A stretch of DNA of 64,000 nt, taken from assembly GCF_021261325.1 (NCBI RefSeq), contig NZ_JAJSBI010000002.1:617506-681505 (forward strand). Direction: 5' to 3'. The notes under the pieces are model-generated. The model saw nothing but the letters and a program-made list of their open reading frames with translations. It ran no database searches and was not told the DNA's origin. Position 1 is the first letter of the stretch. Every line of letters starts with the position of its first letter. Position numbers and translations under genes: made by a program. This DNA comes from Streptomyces guryensis. GTDB lineage: Bacteria > Actinomycetota > Actinomycetes > Streptomycetales > Streptomycetaceae. Below are positions 22,853 through 32,505 of this stretch, one piece after another.

Positions 22853-24504
22853 GGACTCTTCGGACACGACGGTTCCGGCGCGGTCTGCGCCCGGGCAGTG
22901 TGCGTCTGCGCTTGACGCTGGCCGCGGCCCTGGTCGCCGCCGTCCTGGTGGCAGTGGGCGCCGTCGCTGCCGCCGCCTTGGTGCGCGAGTCGCTCACGGC
23001 CTCGGCGCTGCAGCGGGTCACCGACGGCGGCGTCGTGTCGTCGGTGGAGACGTCGCTGTGCGTGAGCGACGACTCCGGCACGGTGTCGTGCACCGCGGCG
23101 CCTCCTCACGGGGACGCGGTCCGGCGGGACACCGTTCCCCTGATCCGCGGCGAACGCCTTTCGCTGTGGCCGTGGAGCGACCCCGACGACGCGGTACCCG
23201 TGCGTCTCATTCCGGCCGACGGCTCCGACCCGATCGAGTTCCCGGAGGCATGGACGGATCAGGGGCGGCTGAACACCGCCGTGTGGTGGCTGACAGGCGG
23301 CGCGCTGGCGCTCACCGCGCTGACGGCCGGCGCTGCTTGGCTGGTCGTCGGCCGGGCCCTGAAGCCGGTGGATGTGATCCGAACGCAGTTCGCCGCACTG
23401 AGCCTGAGCCGCCTTGACCAGCGCATACCCACGGGGCGCGGCGGCCGGGAGTTCACGCAGCTGGTGGCGACGATGAACAGCGCCCTGGACCGCCTCGACG
23501 CGGCGGCCGCCCGGCAACGGCAGTTCACCTCCGACGTCGCCCACGAACTGCGCACCCCGATCGCCTGCCTGCGTGCCGAACTCGAACTCGCGCTCACCGG
23601 CTCCGGGACAGCCCACTGGCCCGACGCCGCCCGTGACGCCCTGCACGACACCCTTCACCTCCAGGACATCACCACGAACCTGCTGCTCCTGGCCCGCCTC
23701 GACGCTCAGGCCTCACACGCGAAAACCCTCCTGACCAAGCAAGTCGACCTGCCCGGCCTGGTACGCGAAGCCGTCGCCCGCCGTGACGTACCCGATCACC
23801 TGAGCCTGGTCGTCACGGCCCCCGACGAACCCGCGCCCGTGACCGGCCACCCGGGTCTCCTCGGTCGCGTCCTGGCCAACCTCCTCGACAACGCCGAGCG
23901 CCACGCGGCCACCACCATCACCGTCACGCTCACCCGGGACCACGAACGCCGGCAGGCCGTACTCGACGTGGCCAACGACGGCCCGCCCGTCCCGCCCGAG
24001 CACCACGAGACGATCTTCGAACGATTCAGCCGACTCGACGACGCCCGCACAAGGGACGCCGGGGGCACGGGCCTCGGCCTGGCCATCGCCCGTCGCATCA
24101 GCACCCTCCACCACGGCACGCTCACCCTCGCCGCCGGTCAGGACGACCGGGCCGGAGCCCGGTTCACCGTACGGCTGCCCCTGGCGCACGAGGACGTCCT
24201 GCCGGTGGTGACCGAGCTCCTGCACGCCTGCGACCAGCCCGACGACATCCCGGCGCTACTCACCCACAAGGCCGGACACCAGCCCCTCGAAGACGTCGTG
24301 CCCGACCTGGTGCGTGCCCTCATCACGGCCGGACGCGACGACCACCTCCAGGCACTGCTCCGCCACGTCGCACGGCAGGCATCCGCCTGGGAGGTCACCG
24401 GCCTCGCCGACATCCTCCGGGACGAAGGCATGCCCGCGGCCGCCGACGAACTCCTCGCCGCCCGCACCGCAAGGGGCGTCACAGGGCCCGGTGGGAGACG
24501 GTGA
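22846..24504 (+). CDS. Sensor histidine kinase with an extra C-terminal domain
   Basis: A 552-residue EnvZ/BaeS-type kinase: transmembrane helices at about 21-45 and 142-165 enclosing an extracellular sensor with two cysteines (SSVETSLCVSDDSGTVSCTA), HAMP, HisKA motif FTSDVAHELRTPIACL (H about 232), N-box LANLLDNAERHA and G-box GGTGLGLAIARR. The kinase domain ends near residue 447 (ARFTVRLPLA). About 104 further residues form a helical-looking, cysteine-poor tail (DQPDDIPALLTHKAGHQPLE, then VRALITAGRDDHLQALLRHV) that normal kinases of this type lack. Its last 26 bp overlap the convergent mannosyltransferase gene. Confidence 0.9.
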   Translation: MLRTLRTRRFRRGLRPGSVRLRLTLAAALVAAVLVAVGAVAAAALVRESLTASALQRVTDGGVVSSVETSLCVSDDSGTVSCTAAPPHGDAVRRDTVPLIRGERLSLWPWSDPDDAVPVRLIPADGSDPIEFPEAWTDQGRLNTAVWWLTGGALALTALTAGAAWLVVGRALKPVDVIRTQFAALSLSRLDQRIPTGRGGREFTQLVATMNSALDRLDAAAARQRQFTSDVAHELRTPIACLRAELELALTGSGTAHWPDAARDALHDTLHLQDITTNLLLLARLDAQASHAKTLLTKQVDLPGLVREAVARRDVPDHLSLVVTAPDEPAPVTGHPGLLGRVLANLLDNAERHAATTITVTLTRDHERRQAVLDVANDGPPVPPEHHETIFERFSRLDDARTRDAGGTGLGLAIARRISTLHHGTLTLAAGQDDRAGARFTVRLPLAHEDVLPVVTELLHACDQPDDIPALLTHKAGHQPLEDVVPDLVRALITAGRDDHLQALLRHVARQASAWEVTGLADILRDEGMPAAADELLAARTARGVTGPGGRR

Positions 24505-25687
24505 GCAGGTAGGTGCCGTAGAAGAGGGAGACGACGGCCAGCGCGCTGAGCAGGACGACGATCGTGCGCAGGCGGCTGCGCGCCAGATGCCGGGCGAGCG
24601 GGAGCAGCAGCGGGAAGGCCGGCAGCAGGAACCTCGGCTTGCTGCTGAAGAAGTGGGTGCCGCCGACGGCCATCACGATGAGGAGCGCGCAGTAGGCGAG
24701 CAGAGGCAGGGGCATCCTGTTCAGGACGCAGAAGACGAACAGCAGCAGGTAGCCGAGGACGATCGCGGCGGTCAGATAGACGACGAGGGTGTCGTGCCCC
24801 ACGATCAGGTGTTTGAACGTGTGGGCCGTGTTGCGGCCGAAGTCGAACCGTGAGCCCCACAGGCTCTGCACGTGGAAGTAGCCGAGGGGGTCGTGCGTCT
24901 GGAGCCCCACCCAGCCGATGTAGCCCAGCCATCCGAGGGGAGCCACGGCGGCGGCCGCCCAGGCGCGGGGCGCCGTGGGCGCACCGGCGCGGCGCAGTTG
25001 CCACAGATGAACGACGGCGCCGGTGACGACGGCGGCGGCCACGGCGAGGCCGTTGGGACGGCACAGCCCGGCCAGCACGGCCAGCGTCCCCGCGGTCAGC
25101 CAGCGGCGGGTCAGCACCGCGTAGAGCGACCAGGCGGCGAAGGCGGTCATGACGGGTTCGGTGTACGCCATCGTCAGGATGATCGCGTGCGGCAGCAGCG
25201 CCCACAGCGCCACGAGGAGGATCCCGATGCGCCGTCCGTGCAGCAGCTCGCCCACCGCGTACACGCCCCAGGCCGCGATCAGGGCGGCACTCCACGCGAT
25301 GAGCAGCGCCACGTTGACCGCCCCGATCGGCAGCACCGTGTTCACCGCGCGGATCAGGCCCGGGAAGAGGGGGAAGAACGCCAGGTCGTTGTAGACGGCG
25401 TGGCCGTGTTTGGCGTGGGTGATCAGGCCGTAGCCATACTGGGAGATGTGCCAGTACCAGTGGCCGTCCCATTCCAGGCCGGCCACGGTTCGCGGGTGTC
25501 TGCCGAGGTGGATCGACCACAGGGTCGCCATGATCACCCCGGTCAGCCGCACGGAGACGAACAACGTCAGTGCCGGCAGTGCCTTCCCCAGCTCGACCCG
25601 CCACCGCCGCTGCTGAGGCGCTGGATCGATGACCGGTGTGAACCGCCGCGTGAGCGCGTTGCTCGTCTTCATGGGGCTGTCGCCCAT
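24479..25687 (-). CDS. Integral membrane mannosyltransferase, PIG-V/GT-C type
   Basis: A 402-residue polytopic membrane protein of the GPI-mannosyltransferase-2-like family. The loop after the first helix carries WDGHWYWHISQYGYG (near residue 80) and the FFPLFPGLIR motif (~110), both typical of GT-C enzymes using polyprenyl-phosphate sugars; about ten hydrophobic segments follow. The start at 25687 is chosen because AAGGAGGT lies 5 nt upstream, rejecting the ATG at 25708. The enzyme probably adds mannose to a lipid, protein or polymer on the outer membrane face. Convergent with the histidine kinase gene. Confidence 0.82.
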   Translation of the reverse strand: MGDSPMKTSNALTRRFTPVIDPAPQQRRWRVELGKALPALTLFVSVRLTGVIMATLWSIHLGRHPRTVAGLEWDGHWYWHISQYGYGLITHAKHGHAVYNDLAFFPLFPGLIRAVNTVLPIGAVNVALLIAWSAALIAAWGVYAVGELLHGRRIGILLVALWALLPHAIILTMAYTEPVMTAFAAWSLYAVLTRRWLTAGTLAVLAGLCRPNGLAVAAAVVTGAVVHLWQLRRAGAPTAPRAWAAAAVAPLGWLGYIGWVGLQTHDPLGYFHVQSLWGSRFDFGRNTAHTFKHLIVGHDTLVVYLTAAIVLGYLLLFVFCVLNRMPLPLLAYCALLIVMAVGGTHFFSSKPRFLLPAFPLLLPLARHLARSRLRTIVVLLSALAVVSLFYGTYLLTVSHRAL

Positions 25688-25865
25688 TTCGACCTCCTTC
25701 TCTCCCATGCAGGAGGGGGCGGCCGAAGGCCGGGTTCCATGGACAAGAAATCTCTTACTTCGTGAGAACCAACGACATTCGTCGTTAATGCGGCATCAGG
25801 TAATTTTCACCGCGGGCGCTCCACTTGCGCGGCAACCTTCCGCGTGTCTCGTGCATCACATGTGC

Positions 25866-27225
25866 ATGAAGTCCAAGTGGACGGTGTTCGGGGCGGTACC
25901 GGCCGCCGCGGTGCTCGCTCTGGCGCCGGGGGCGGCCGCCGTGGCCGACGGTCCGGCTGTCACACCGTCGCCGCCGCCGACGCGGGCCTACGCCACGATC
26001 GAGGCGGAGAAGCAGCTCAACGTGGCGCGGGCGGCGCAGTCGGCCTATGTGAACTGGATGTTCTGGGACGGCGGGGCGCAGGTACCCGTACCCACGAACG
26101 ACACGCTCGTGATCGACGCGCGTGACCTGGCGGGCATCGCGAGCGTCGCTGTCCCCGAACCTGGTCGTCGGCAGGGTTCCTGATGTGTCGCACGCCAGGA
26201 TCGGCTCCCGGATCGCTCTTCCGCTCCAGCTCCGCAACATCGGGGATCTGGCCACCGACCGGCGCGTCATGGTGCAGTGGGAGTCGGAGGGCGGTCTGGC
26301 CTTCGACCGGAAGTTCTCCAACTGCACCTACGGCTCAGGGGACGATGCGGTTGAACCGGGCGGCCACACATCCGTCGCCTGCATCTTCGAGGCCCCTGTG
26401 CCTGCCGGTACCACCGTGGAGCTGAGCAGCCTCCTGACCGCCACCGTCGGCAAGCGGGTCCTGAACGCCGTGACCGACTACTCGGTCACCCTCCTGAGGC
26501 CGAACGTACAACCCGGCGGCGGCAGCGAGCGGGGTACCGGCCCCGCACTCACCCTCGTCCCGGCTTCCGGGCCGGGCAACGGTTTCGAGGCCGGTGCCAA
26601 GGGCCGGTTCACCGTCTCGGCCGACAACTTCGCGGATCTCGCCGCCACCGCCACCGTCAGGCCCGGCCGCCACCCGGGTGAATGGACTCTCGATCTCAAC
26701 GCCGTCAATCACGGCCCCGCCTCCGTGTACAGCACGGTCGGCAAGGCCGTGGCCCTGGTCGATGTCGTCCTGCCCAAGGGCACGGTGGCGACCGGCAATG
26801 CCTTCGAGGAGGGCGAGGACAGTCCGTACGGCCAGTGCCTGCTCCGGGTCAGCGACACCCGGACGGCACCTTTCGAGGCGGGCCATCGGCCTTACGTGTG
26901 CCCCGTGCCGTTCGGTGTCGCCGCCGGCAAGAGCCAGTTCTTCGAGCTGTGGGTGAAGACCGCCAAGGGGTACGACGGGGCCGGGGGCACGGCGACCGTG
27001 CGTCGCGGCCCGGCCGGTGTCCCGCTCCACGACCCGGACGCCGCCAACGACAGTGTCGCCTTCGCCTTCGGTGCGTCGGCCACATCGACCGCGACGGCAC
27101 CGTCCGGCGGCATCCTGGCCGCCGCCGGTGCGGGCCGGGCGGCACTCGTCGTCGGCGCGGCGGGCTGTGCCGCTCTGCTGGGCGGTGTGGTCTTCGTCGT
27201 ACGTCGCCGCAGGGGCTCGCACTGA
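25866..27225 (+). pseudogene. Secreted, membrane-anchored surface protein interrupted by a frameshift
   Basis: The first frame (25866-26183) gives a signal peptide (MKSKWTVFGAVPAAAVLALA) and about 70 residues of exported protein. The similarity-free but composition-matched continuation is in the next frame from about 26148 to 27225: beta-sandwich-like sequence (SRIALPLQLRNIGDL, GHRPYVCPVPFGVAAGKS) ending in a hydrophobic helix and RRRRGSH, a typical wall/membrane anchor. The second frame has no signal peptide of its own, so the two parts belong together. One surplus base near 26140-26155 explains it; sequencing error is possible. A LAETG/LPxTG motif was not found. Confidence 0.75.
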
Positions 27226-27238
27226 GCGCCGGACGAAG

Positions 27239-27297
27239 CGAAAACGAGCGGGGTCGGCTGAACCAGCAACAGGTTTCAGCCAACCCCGCCCGTTTCG
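27239..27297. terminator. Bidirectional hairpin terminator
   Basis: Arms 27239-27262 and 27274-27297 pair over about 22 bp with a few mismatches (ACGAGCGGGGTCGGCTGAA against TTCAGCCAACCCCGCCCGT), around an 11-nt loop. They lie between the convergent surface-protein gene and rfbD. Confidence 0.8.
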
Positions 27298-27316
27298 AGG
27301 GGAGTCGTACGTCGGC

Positions 27317-28201
27317 TCAGGGCCGCTCGGCCGCCAGCAGCGCCGGGAACGCTTCCCTCAGGGCCTCGCGCCAGTCTCGGATGGGCTCGATCCCGGCGGC
27401 TGCCCAGCGGTCGTGGCCGAGGACGCTGTAGGCCGGTCGGGGGGCCGGGCGGACGTAGGCGGCGCTGGTGGTCGGACGGACCCGCTCGGGGTCCGCGCCG
27501 AGCAGCCGGAAGATCTCCCGGGTGAGCCCGTACCAGGTGGTCTCGCCGCTGCTGGTGCCGTGGTAGATCCCGGCCGGGGCGGTACCCGCCAGCGCCGAGT
27601 GCCCGAGGCGGACGAGCCGGTCGGCGAGGTCGACGGTCCAGGTGGGCTGGCCGCGCTGGTCGTCGACCACGTCCAGGGTGTCCTTGACGCCCTCCAGCTT
27701 GATCATCGTGCGGACGAAATTGCCGCCGCCCGCGCCGTACAGCCATGCCGTGCGCACCACGTGACCCGCGTCCGGGAGTGCGGTCAGCACCGCCTGCTCA
27801 CCGGCCAGCTTGGTGCGACCGTAGGCGCTGCGTGGAGCCGGTGGGGCGTCCTCCGCGTACGGAGCGGTGCCGTCGCCGGCGAAGACGTAGTCCGTGGAGA
27901 CCTGGAGCAGCTTGGCGCCGGTCTTCGCGCAGGAGGCCGCCAGGTTCCGGGGACCGTCGCCGTTGATCCGCAGCGCCTCGGCCTCCTGGGTCTCCGCGTC
28001 GTCGACGGCCGTCCAGGCGGCGCAGTTGACCACCACGTCCGGCTCGTGCTCGGCGACGGCACTGTGCACCGCCTCCGGGTCCGTGATGTCCAGGTCCGCC
28101 CGGGTCAGGCCGACGCTCTGCCCGCCGTCGGCCGCGAGACGGGCCAGGAGGTCCATGCCGAGCATGCCGCCCGCACCGGTGATGAGCCAGGTGGATGTCA
28201 C
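27317..28201 (-). CDS. rfbD: dTDP-4-dehydrorhamnose reductase RfbD/RmlD
   Basis: A 294-residue SDR-type reductase making dTDP-L-rhamnose, the last step of the pathway. The N-terminal ITGAGGMLG glycine motif, NCAAWTAVDDAE near residue 65, STDYVFAGDG near 100 and catalytic YGRTKLAGE near 125 are all RmlD hallmarks. The GTG start at 28201 overlaps the rfbB stop (GTGA), so it is translated by coupling. It is the last gene of rfbA-rfbB-rfbD. Confidence 0.95.
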   Translation of the reverse strand: MTSTWLITGAGGMLGMDLLARLAADGGQSVGLTRADLDITDPEAVHSAVAEHEPDVVVNCAAWTAVDDAETQEAEALRINGDGPRNLAASCAKTGAKLLQVSTDYVFAGDGTAPYAEDAPPAPRSAYGRTKLAGEQAVLTALPDAGHVVRTAWLYGAGGGNFVRTMIKLEGVKDTLDVVDDQRGQPTWTVDLADRLVRLGHSALAGTAPAGIYHGTSSGETTWYGLTREIFRLLGADPERVRPTTSAAYVRPAPRPAYSVLGHDRWAAAGIEPIRDWREALREAFPALLAAERP

Positions 28202-29184
28202 AGCGCGGCCCGCTCCTTGAGGGGCTCCCACCAGGCGCGGTTGTCCCGGTACCAGGCCACGGTCTCCGCGAGGCCGGTGGCGAAGTCCTTGCGGGGCCGG
28301 TAGCCGAGCTCCTCGCGGATCTTGGTGCAGTCCACGGAGTAGCGGCGGTCGTGGCCCTTGCGGTCCTGGACGTACTCGACGCTGGTGTCCCAGTCCGCGC
28401 CGCAGGCCTCCAGCAGCAGTCCGGTGAGTTCCTTGTTGGACAGTTCGGTGCCGCCGCCGATGTTGTAGACCTCTCCGGCCCGGCCCTTGGTGCGCACCAG
28501 GTCGATGCCCTGGATGTGGTCGTCGATGTGCAGCCAGTCGCGGACGTTGCCGCCGTCGCCGTACAGCGGGACCTTCTTGCCGTCCAGCAGGTTCGTGATG
28601 AACAGCGGGATGACCTTCTCGGGGAAGTGGTGGTGCCCGTAGTTGTTGGAGCAGCGGGTCACGCGCACGTCGAGGCCGTGGGTGCGGTGGTACGACAGGG
28701 CGATCAGGTCGCTGGAGGCCTTGGCCGAGGAATACGGCGAGTTGGGCTGCAGCGGGTGGGTCTCGGGCCAGGAACCCTCGTCGATGGAGCCGTAGACCTC
28801 GTCGGTGGAGATGTGCACGAAGGTCTTGATCCCCGCCCGGTGCGCGGCGTCGATCAGGGTGTGCGTGCCCACCACGTTCGTCCGGACGAACTCCGCGCCG
28901 CCGTCGATGGAGCGGTCCACGTGCGACTCGGCCGCGAAGTGGACCACCTCGTCGTGTTCGGCCATCAGCTTGCCGACCAGTTCGGGGTCGCAGATGTCGC
29001 CCTGGACGAACTGGAAGCCCGGGTGGGCGCGCACCTCGTCGAGGTTGGCCGGGTTGCCCGCGTAGGTGAGCTTGTCCAGGACGGTTATCGCCACATCCCC
29101 GGGGCCCTCGGGGCCGAGCAGGGTACGGACGTAGTGGGAGCCGATGAAACCGGCACCGCCGGTCACCAGGATTCGGGTGGTCAT
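28198..29184 (-). CDS. rfbB: dTDP-glucose 4,6-dehydratase RfbB/RmlB
   Basis: A 328-residue extended SDR converting dTDP-glucose to dTDP-4-keto-6-deoxyglucose. It shows GGAGFIGSHYVR, AAESHVDRS near residue 85, HISTDEVYG near 116 and catalytic YSSAKASSD near 145, all diagnostic. Length is normal. It overlaps rfbA upstream and rfbD downstream by 4 nt each, so the three genes form a tightly coupled operon. Confidence 0.96.
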   Translation of the reverse strand: MTTRILVTGGAGFIGSHYVRTLLGPEGPGDVAITVLDKLTYAGNPANLDEVRAHPGFQFVQGDICDPELVGKLMAEHDEVVHFAAESHVDRSIDGGAEFVRTNVVGTHTLIDAAHRAGIKTFVHISTDEVYGSIDEGSWPETHPLQPNSPYSSAKASSDLIALSYHRTHGLDVRVTRCSNNYGHHHFPEKVIPLFITNLLDGKKVPLYGDGGNVRDWLHIDDHIQGIDLVRTKGRAGEVYNIGGGTELSNKELTGLLLEACGADWDTSVEYVQDRKGHDRRYSVDCTKIREELGYRPRKDFATGLAETVAWYRDNRAWWEPLKERAAL

Positions 29185-30248
29185 GAAGAGATCTGTACCT
29201 TGCTGTGGTCGCCGAGGACGAATCGGTGGGCTGCGGGATTGCGGGGCGCGGGGGTGACCTGGACGTTGCGGCCGATGAGCGAGGCCTCGATCCGCCGTAC
29301 GCCGGTGATCGAGGAGTCACGCAGGACGATGGAGTACTCGACCTCGCTGTCGTCGATCCGGCAGCCCTCGGAGACCGAGGTGAAGGGGCCGATGTACGAG
29401 TCGCTGATCACCGAGCCGGGGCCGATGACGGCAGGGCCGACGATGCGTGATCCGCGGACCTCGGCACCCGCGTCGATCTGCACACGGCCGATGATCTCGC
29501 TGGAGTCGTCCACGGTGCCCTCGACGCCCGGCTCGAGCGTCTCCAGGACGGAGCGGTTGACCTCCAGCATGTCGGCGACGTTCCCGGTGTCCTTCCAGTA
29601 GCCGGAGATCGTCGTCGAGCGGACGTCCTTGCGCTGGTCGATCAGCCACTGGATGGCGTGGGTGATCTCCAGTTCGCCGCGCCAGGAGGGCTCGATGCTG
29701 CGGACGGCCTCGTGAATGGCGGGGGTGAAGAGATACACACCGACCAGCGCGAGGTCGCTCTTGGGCTGCTTCGGCTTCTCCTCCAGGCCCTTGACGCGGC
29801 CGCTCTCGTCGAGCTCGGCGACACCGAACGAGGTCGGGTTGGGCACCCGGGTCAGCAGGATCTGCGCGTCCGGGTGTTCGGTGCGGAACTCGTCGACGAG
29901 ACCGGTGATGCCGCCGACGATGAAGTTGTCGCCGAGGTACATCACGAAGTCGTCGTCACCCAGGAATTCGCGGGCGATGAGCACCGCGTGGGCCAGGCCG
30001 AGCGGCTGGTCCTGGGGAATGTATGTGACGCTGATCCCGAGTTTCGAGCCGTCGCCCACGGCTTCCCGGATCTCCTGGGCGGTGTCGCCGACGATGATCC
30101 CGACGTCCGTGATGCCGGCGTCCGCGATCGCCTCCAGCCCGTAGAACAGGACGGGCTTGTTGGCGACGGGCACCAGCTGCTTGGCCGATGTGTGGGTTAT
30201 CGGACGCAGGCGAGTGCCCGAGCCACCGGAGAGAACGAGAGCCTTCAT
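29181..30248 (-). CDS. rfbA: Glucose-1-phosphate thymidylyltransferase, long form (RfbA/StrD type)
   Basis: A 355-residue nucleotidyltransferase joining dTTP and glucose-1-phosphate. The signature LSGGSGTRLRPITHTSAKQL opens the protein and GDNFIVGG is near residue 103; after ~240 residues a left-handed beta-helix tail (EIIGRVQIDAGAEVRGSRIV) marks the long type found in actinobacteria and in antibiotic clusters (StrD). The start is ATG 30248; ATG 30257 in frame is possible. First gene of the rfbABD operon, divergent from the GT2 gene. Confidence 0.93.
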   Translation of the reverse strand: MKALVLSGGSGTRLRPITHTSAKQLVPVANKPVLFYGLEAIADAGITDVGIIVGDTAQEIREAVGDGSKLGISVTYIPQDQPLGLAHAVLIAREFLGDDDFVMYLGDNFIVGGITGLVDEFRTEHPDAQILLTRVPNPTSFGVAELDESGRVKGLEEKPKQPKSDLALVGVYLFTPAIHEAVRSIEPSWRGELEITHAIQWLIDQRKDVRSTTISGYWKDTGNVADMLEVNRSVLETLEPGVEGTVDDSSEIIGRVQIDAGAEVRGSRIVGPAVIGPGSVISDSYIGPFTSVSEGCRIDDSEVEYSIVLRDSSITGVRRIEASLIGRNVQVTPAPRNPAAHRFVLGDHSKVQISS

Positions 30249-30469
30249 GCGGCGCATCCTAACCGGGGTCCGGCGCAGGCACCGCTCCGTGCGTTTCGTC
30301 ACCGTTGGCCAAACCATCGTGTGGACTTTGTGATCCGTTCGTGGCCGCTGCCGCCGCTTGACGTGACCACGGTGTGACTGCCACGCGTTAGCCTTGTCCG
30401 TCAGCTAGCGGCGGTGTACGCCGGGTCATGACGTTATGACTCCCCAGTGACTGAAGCGGAAGAAGAGAC

Positions 30470-32479
30470 ATGCCCATCAAGGTGAGCGTGGTGATCCCGG
30501 TCTACAACCCGGGCAAGTACATCGAGGACTGCATCTCCTCTCTTCTCCGCCAGAGCCTGCCGGACGACGAATACGAAGCGATCTTCGTGGACGACGGCTC
30601 CACCGATGAGACCCCCGAGCGCCTCGACCGGCTCGCCGCCGAGTACCCCCACATGCACGTCATCCACCAGGAGGGCTCGGGCTGGTCCGGCAAGCCGCGC
30701 AACGTCGGCATCGCCGCCGCCAAGGGTGAGTTCATCCAGTTCGTCGACAACGACGACTGGCTGGGCGACGAAGCGCTCGAACGCATGTACAAATACGGCG
30801 TGGAGAACGGCGCCGACGTGATCGTGGGCAAGATGGCCGGCAAGGGCCGCCCGGTCCCGCTGGAGCTGTTCCGCAAGAACCGCCCGCACGCGAACGTCGA
30901 GAACGCCCCGCTGATCGACAGCCTCACCCCGCACAAGATGTTCCGCAAGGCGTTCCTGGACAAGTACGACCTCCGCTACATGGAGGGGCGCCGCCGCCTC
31001 GAGGACCACGTCTTCGTCACCGAGGCATACCTGCGCGCCGAGAACGTCGCCGTGCTCAGCGACTACCTGTGCTACTACCACGTCAAGCGCGAGGACGCGT
31101 CCAACGCGGGCTTCCAGCGCTTCGACCCGGTCGGCTACTTCAAGAACCTCCGCGAGGCCCTCGACGTCGTCGAGAAGCTCACCGAGCCCGGCCCGCTGCG
31201 TGACCGGCTCTTCCGCCGCTGGCTGCGCAACGAGATGGTCGAGCGCATGCGCGGACAGCGCCTGCTGAAGCTGCCGGAGGACTACCGCCAGGAGCTGTTC
31301 GACGAGATCCACAAGGTCGTCGTCGAGCGCTTCGGACCCGGTGTCGCGGCCGGTCTGCAGCCCACGCAGCAGATCGTCGCCGGCCTGATCGCGGCGAACC
31401 GGCTGGCCGACGTCGAGGAGTTCGCCCAGTGGGAGTCGGGGATCAAGCCCTCCGGCGTGCTGGAGACCCTGGGCTGGGAGGACGGCAAGCTGTCGATAGG
31501 CTTCACCGCCGAGTACAAGTCGGCCGGCGAGCCCATCACCTTCCGCGCCGACGGCGACAAGGACCTGCTGGTTCCGCCGCTGCCGCAGACCAGCCTGGAC
31601 GCCATCGCCCTGCTCGGCGCGAACACCTCCGCGCCGCTGGCCAAGTCCAAGGTCGACCTCGTCGTACGGGAGCGCGCGACGGCCGCGGAGTTCTTCCAGC
31701 CGGTCGAGCTCACCCGCGAGAAGGTCGCCGTGGAGGGCCGGGAGGGTGACTTCCGCCAGATCCTGCGCGCCACCTCGCAGGTCGACCCGCTGACGGCCGC
31801 GAACGGCGCCGCACTGGACGCCGGCATCTGGGACGTCCTCATCCGCATAAGCTCCTGCGGCTGGACCAAGGAGACCCGCCTCGGCTCCGTACGCGACGAG
31901 GAGGCCGGGCGAGGGCGCGCCGCCGCCGTCGTCGGCTCCCCGGCCCGCCTGGTCCTGCCGTACTGGACCGATCCGCACGGCAACCTCTCCCTCGACGTCG
32001 ACCGGAAGACCAACCGGCTCTCGTACGAGTTCGCCGCGCTGACCCCCGCCGACGTCACCGTGACGACGGACCCCGGCCGCCTCTCCGCCGTCCTGCCGTT
32101 CCACGTCCAGGGGGAGACCGGGGCGACCCTGAAACTGACGAACGTCGCGAGCAGCCGTTCGGTCGACCTCCCCGCCACGCTGACCGCCCGCGGGACCGGC
32201 GACGCCGACCTGAGTGCCGACCTCCCGGTCGGTGAGCCGGCGGAGGGCCAGTGGCGGCTGGAGCTGACCGTGCCCGCGACCGGGGCCGGCAAGCCGGTGG
32301 CCCTTCCACTGGTGCTCGCCGTCTCCGCCACCGGCGGTGCCGTGGTCAAGCCCCTCGCCGCCGCTGCCGCCGACCTGGCGGCCAAGGATCCCGGACGGCG
32401 CGGGCCCGCCCCTCGCCCCGTAAAATCGACGCTCCTCCGCCGGGCGGCGGGCAAGCTCCGTCGGGCTCTGAAGAAGTAA
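30470..32479 (+). CDS. GT2 glycosyltransferase with large C-terminal region, cell-wall polymer type
   Basis: A 669-residue glycosyltransferase. The GT-A domain spans about residues 1-230: VSVVIPVYNPGKYIEDCI, FVDDGSTDET, FVDNDDW as the metal motif near 90 and RRLEDHVFV near 180. The rest (about 320-669) has two beta-rich segments resembling the trimerisation region of wall-teichoic-acid transferases such as TarS, and a lysine/arginine-rich end (KLRRALKK). It likely transfers a sugar, plausibly rhamnose from the adjacent pathway, to a cell-wall glycopolymer. The ATG has GAAGAAGAGA upstream. rfbC follows after 26 nt. Confidence 0.85.
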   Translation: MPIKVSVVIPVYNPGKYIEDCISSLLRQSLPDDEYEAIFVDDGSTDETPERLDRLAAEYPHMHVIHQEGSGWSGKPRNVGIAAAKGEFIQFVDNDDWLGDEALERMYKYGVENGADVIVGKMAGKGRPVPLELFRKNRPHANVENAPLIDSLTPHKMFRKAFLDKYDLRYMEGRRRLEDHVFVTEAYLRAENVAVLSDYLCYYHVKREDASNAGFQRFDPVGYFKNLREALDVVEKLTEPGPLRDRLFRRWLRNEMVERMRGQRLLKLPEDYRQELFDEIHKVVVERFGPGVAAGLQPTQQIVAGLIAANRLADVEEFAQWESGIKPSGVLETLGWEDGKLSIGFTAEYKSAGEPITFRADGDKDLLVPPLPQTSLDAIALLGANTSAPLAKSKVDLVVRERATAAEFFQPVELTREKVAVEGREGDFRQILRATSQVDPLTAANGAALDAGIWDVLIRISSCGWTKETRLGSVRDEEAGRGRAAAVVGSPARLVLPYWTDPHGNLSLDVDRKTNRLSYEFAALTPADVTVTTDPGRLSAVLPFHVQGETGATLKLTNVASSRSVDLPATLTARGTGDADLSADLPVGEPAEGQWRLELTVPATGAGKPVALPLVLAVSATGGAVVKPLAAAAADLAAKDPGRRGPAPRPVKSTLLRRAAGKLRRALKK

Positions 32480-32505
32480 ACGAACACGCGAGCAAGGATC
32501 AACAC

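Noticed and set aside
20533..24504. Direct naming of the sigma factor and two-component genes as sigE-cseB-cseC
   Set aside because: The sigma gene is on the opposite strand, the cseA lipoprotein is absent, and the sigma factor belongs to the SigE70-type family common in many copies per genome.
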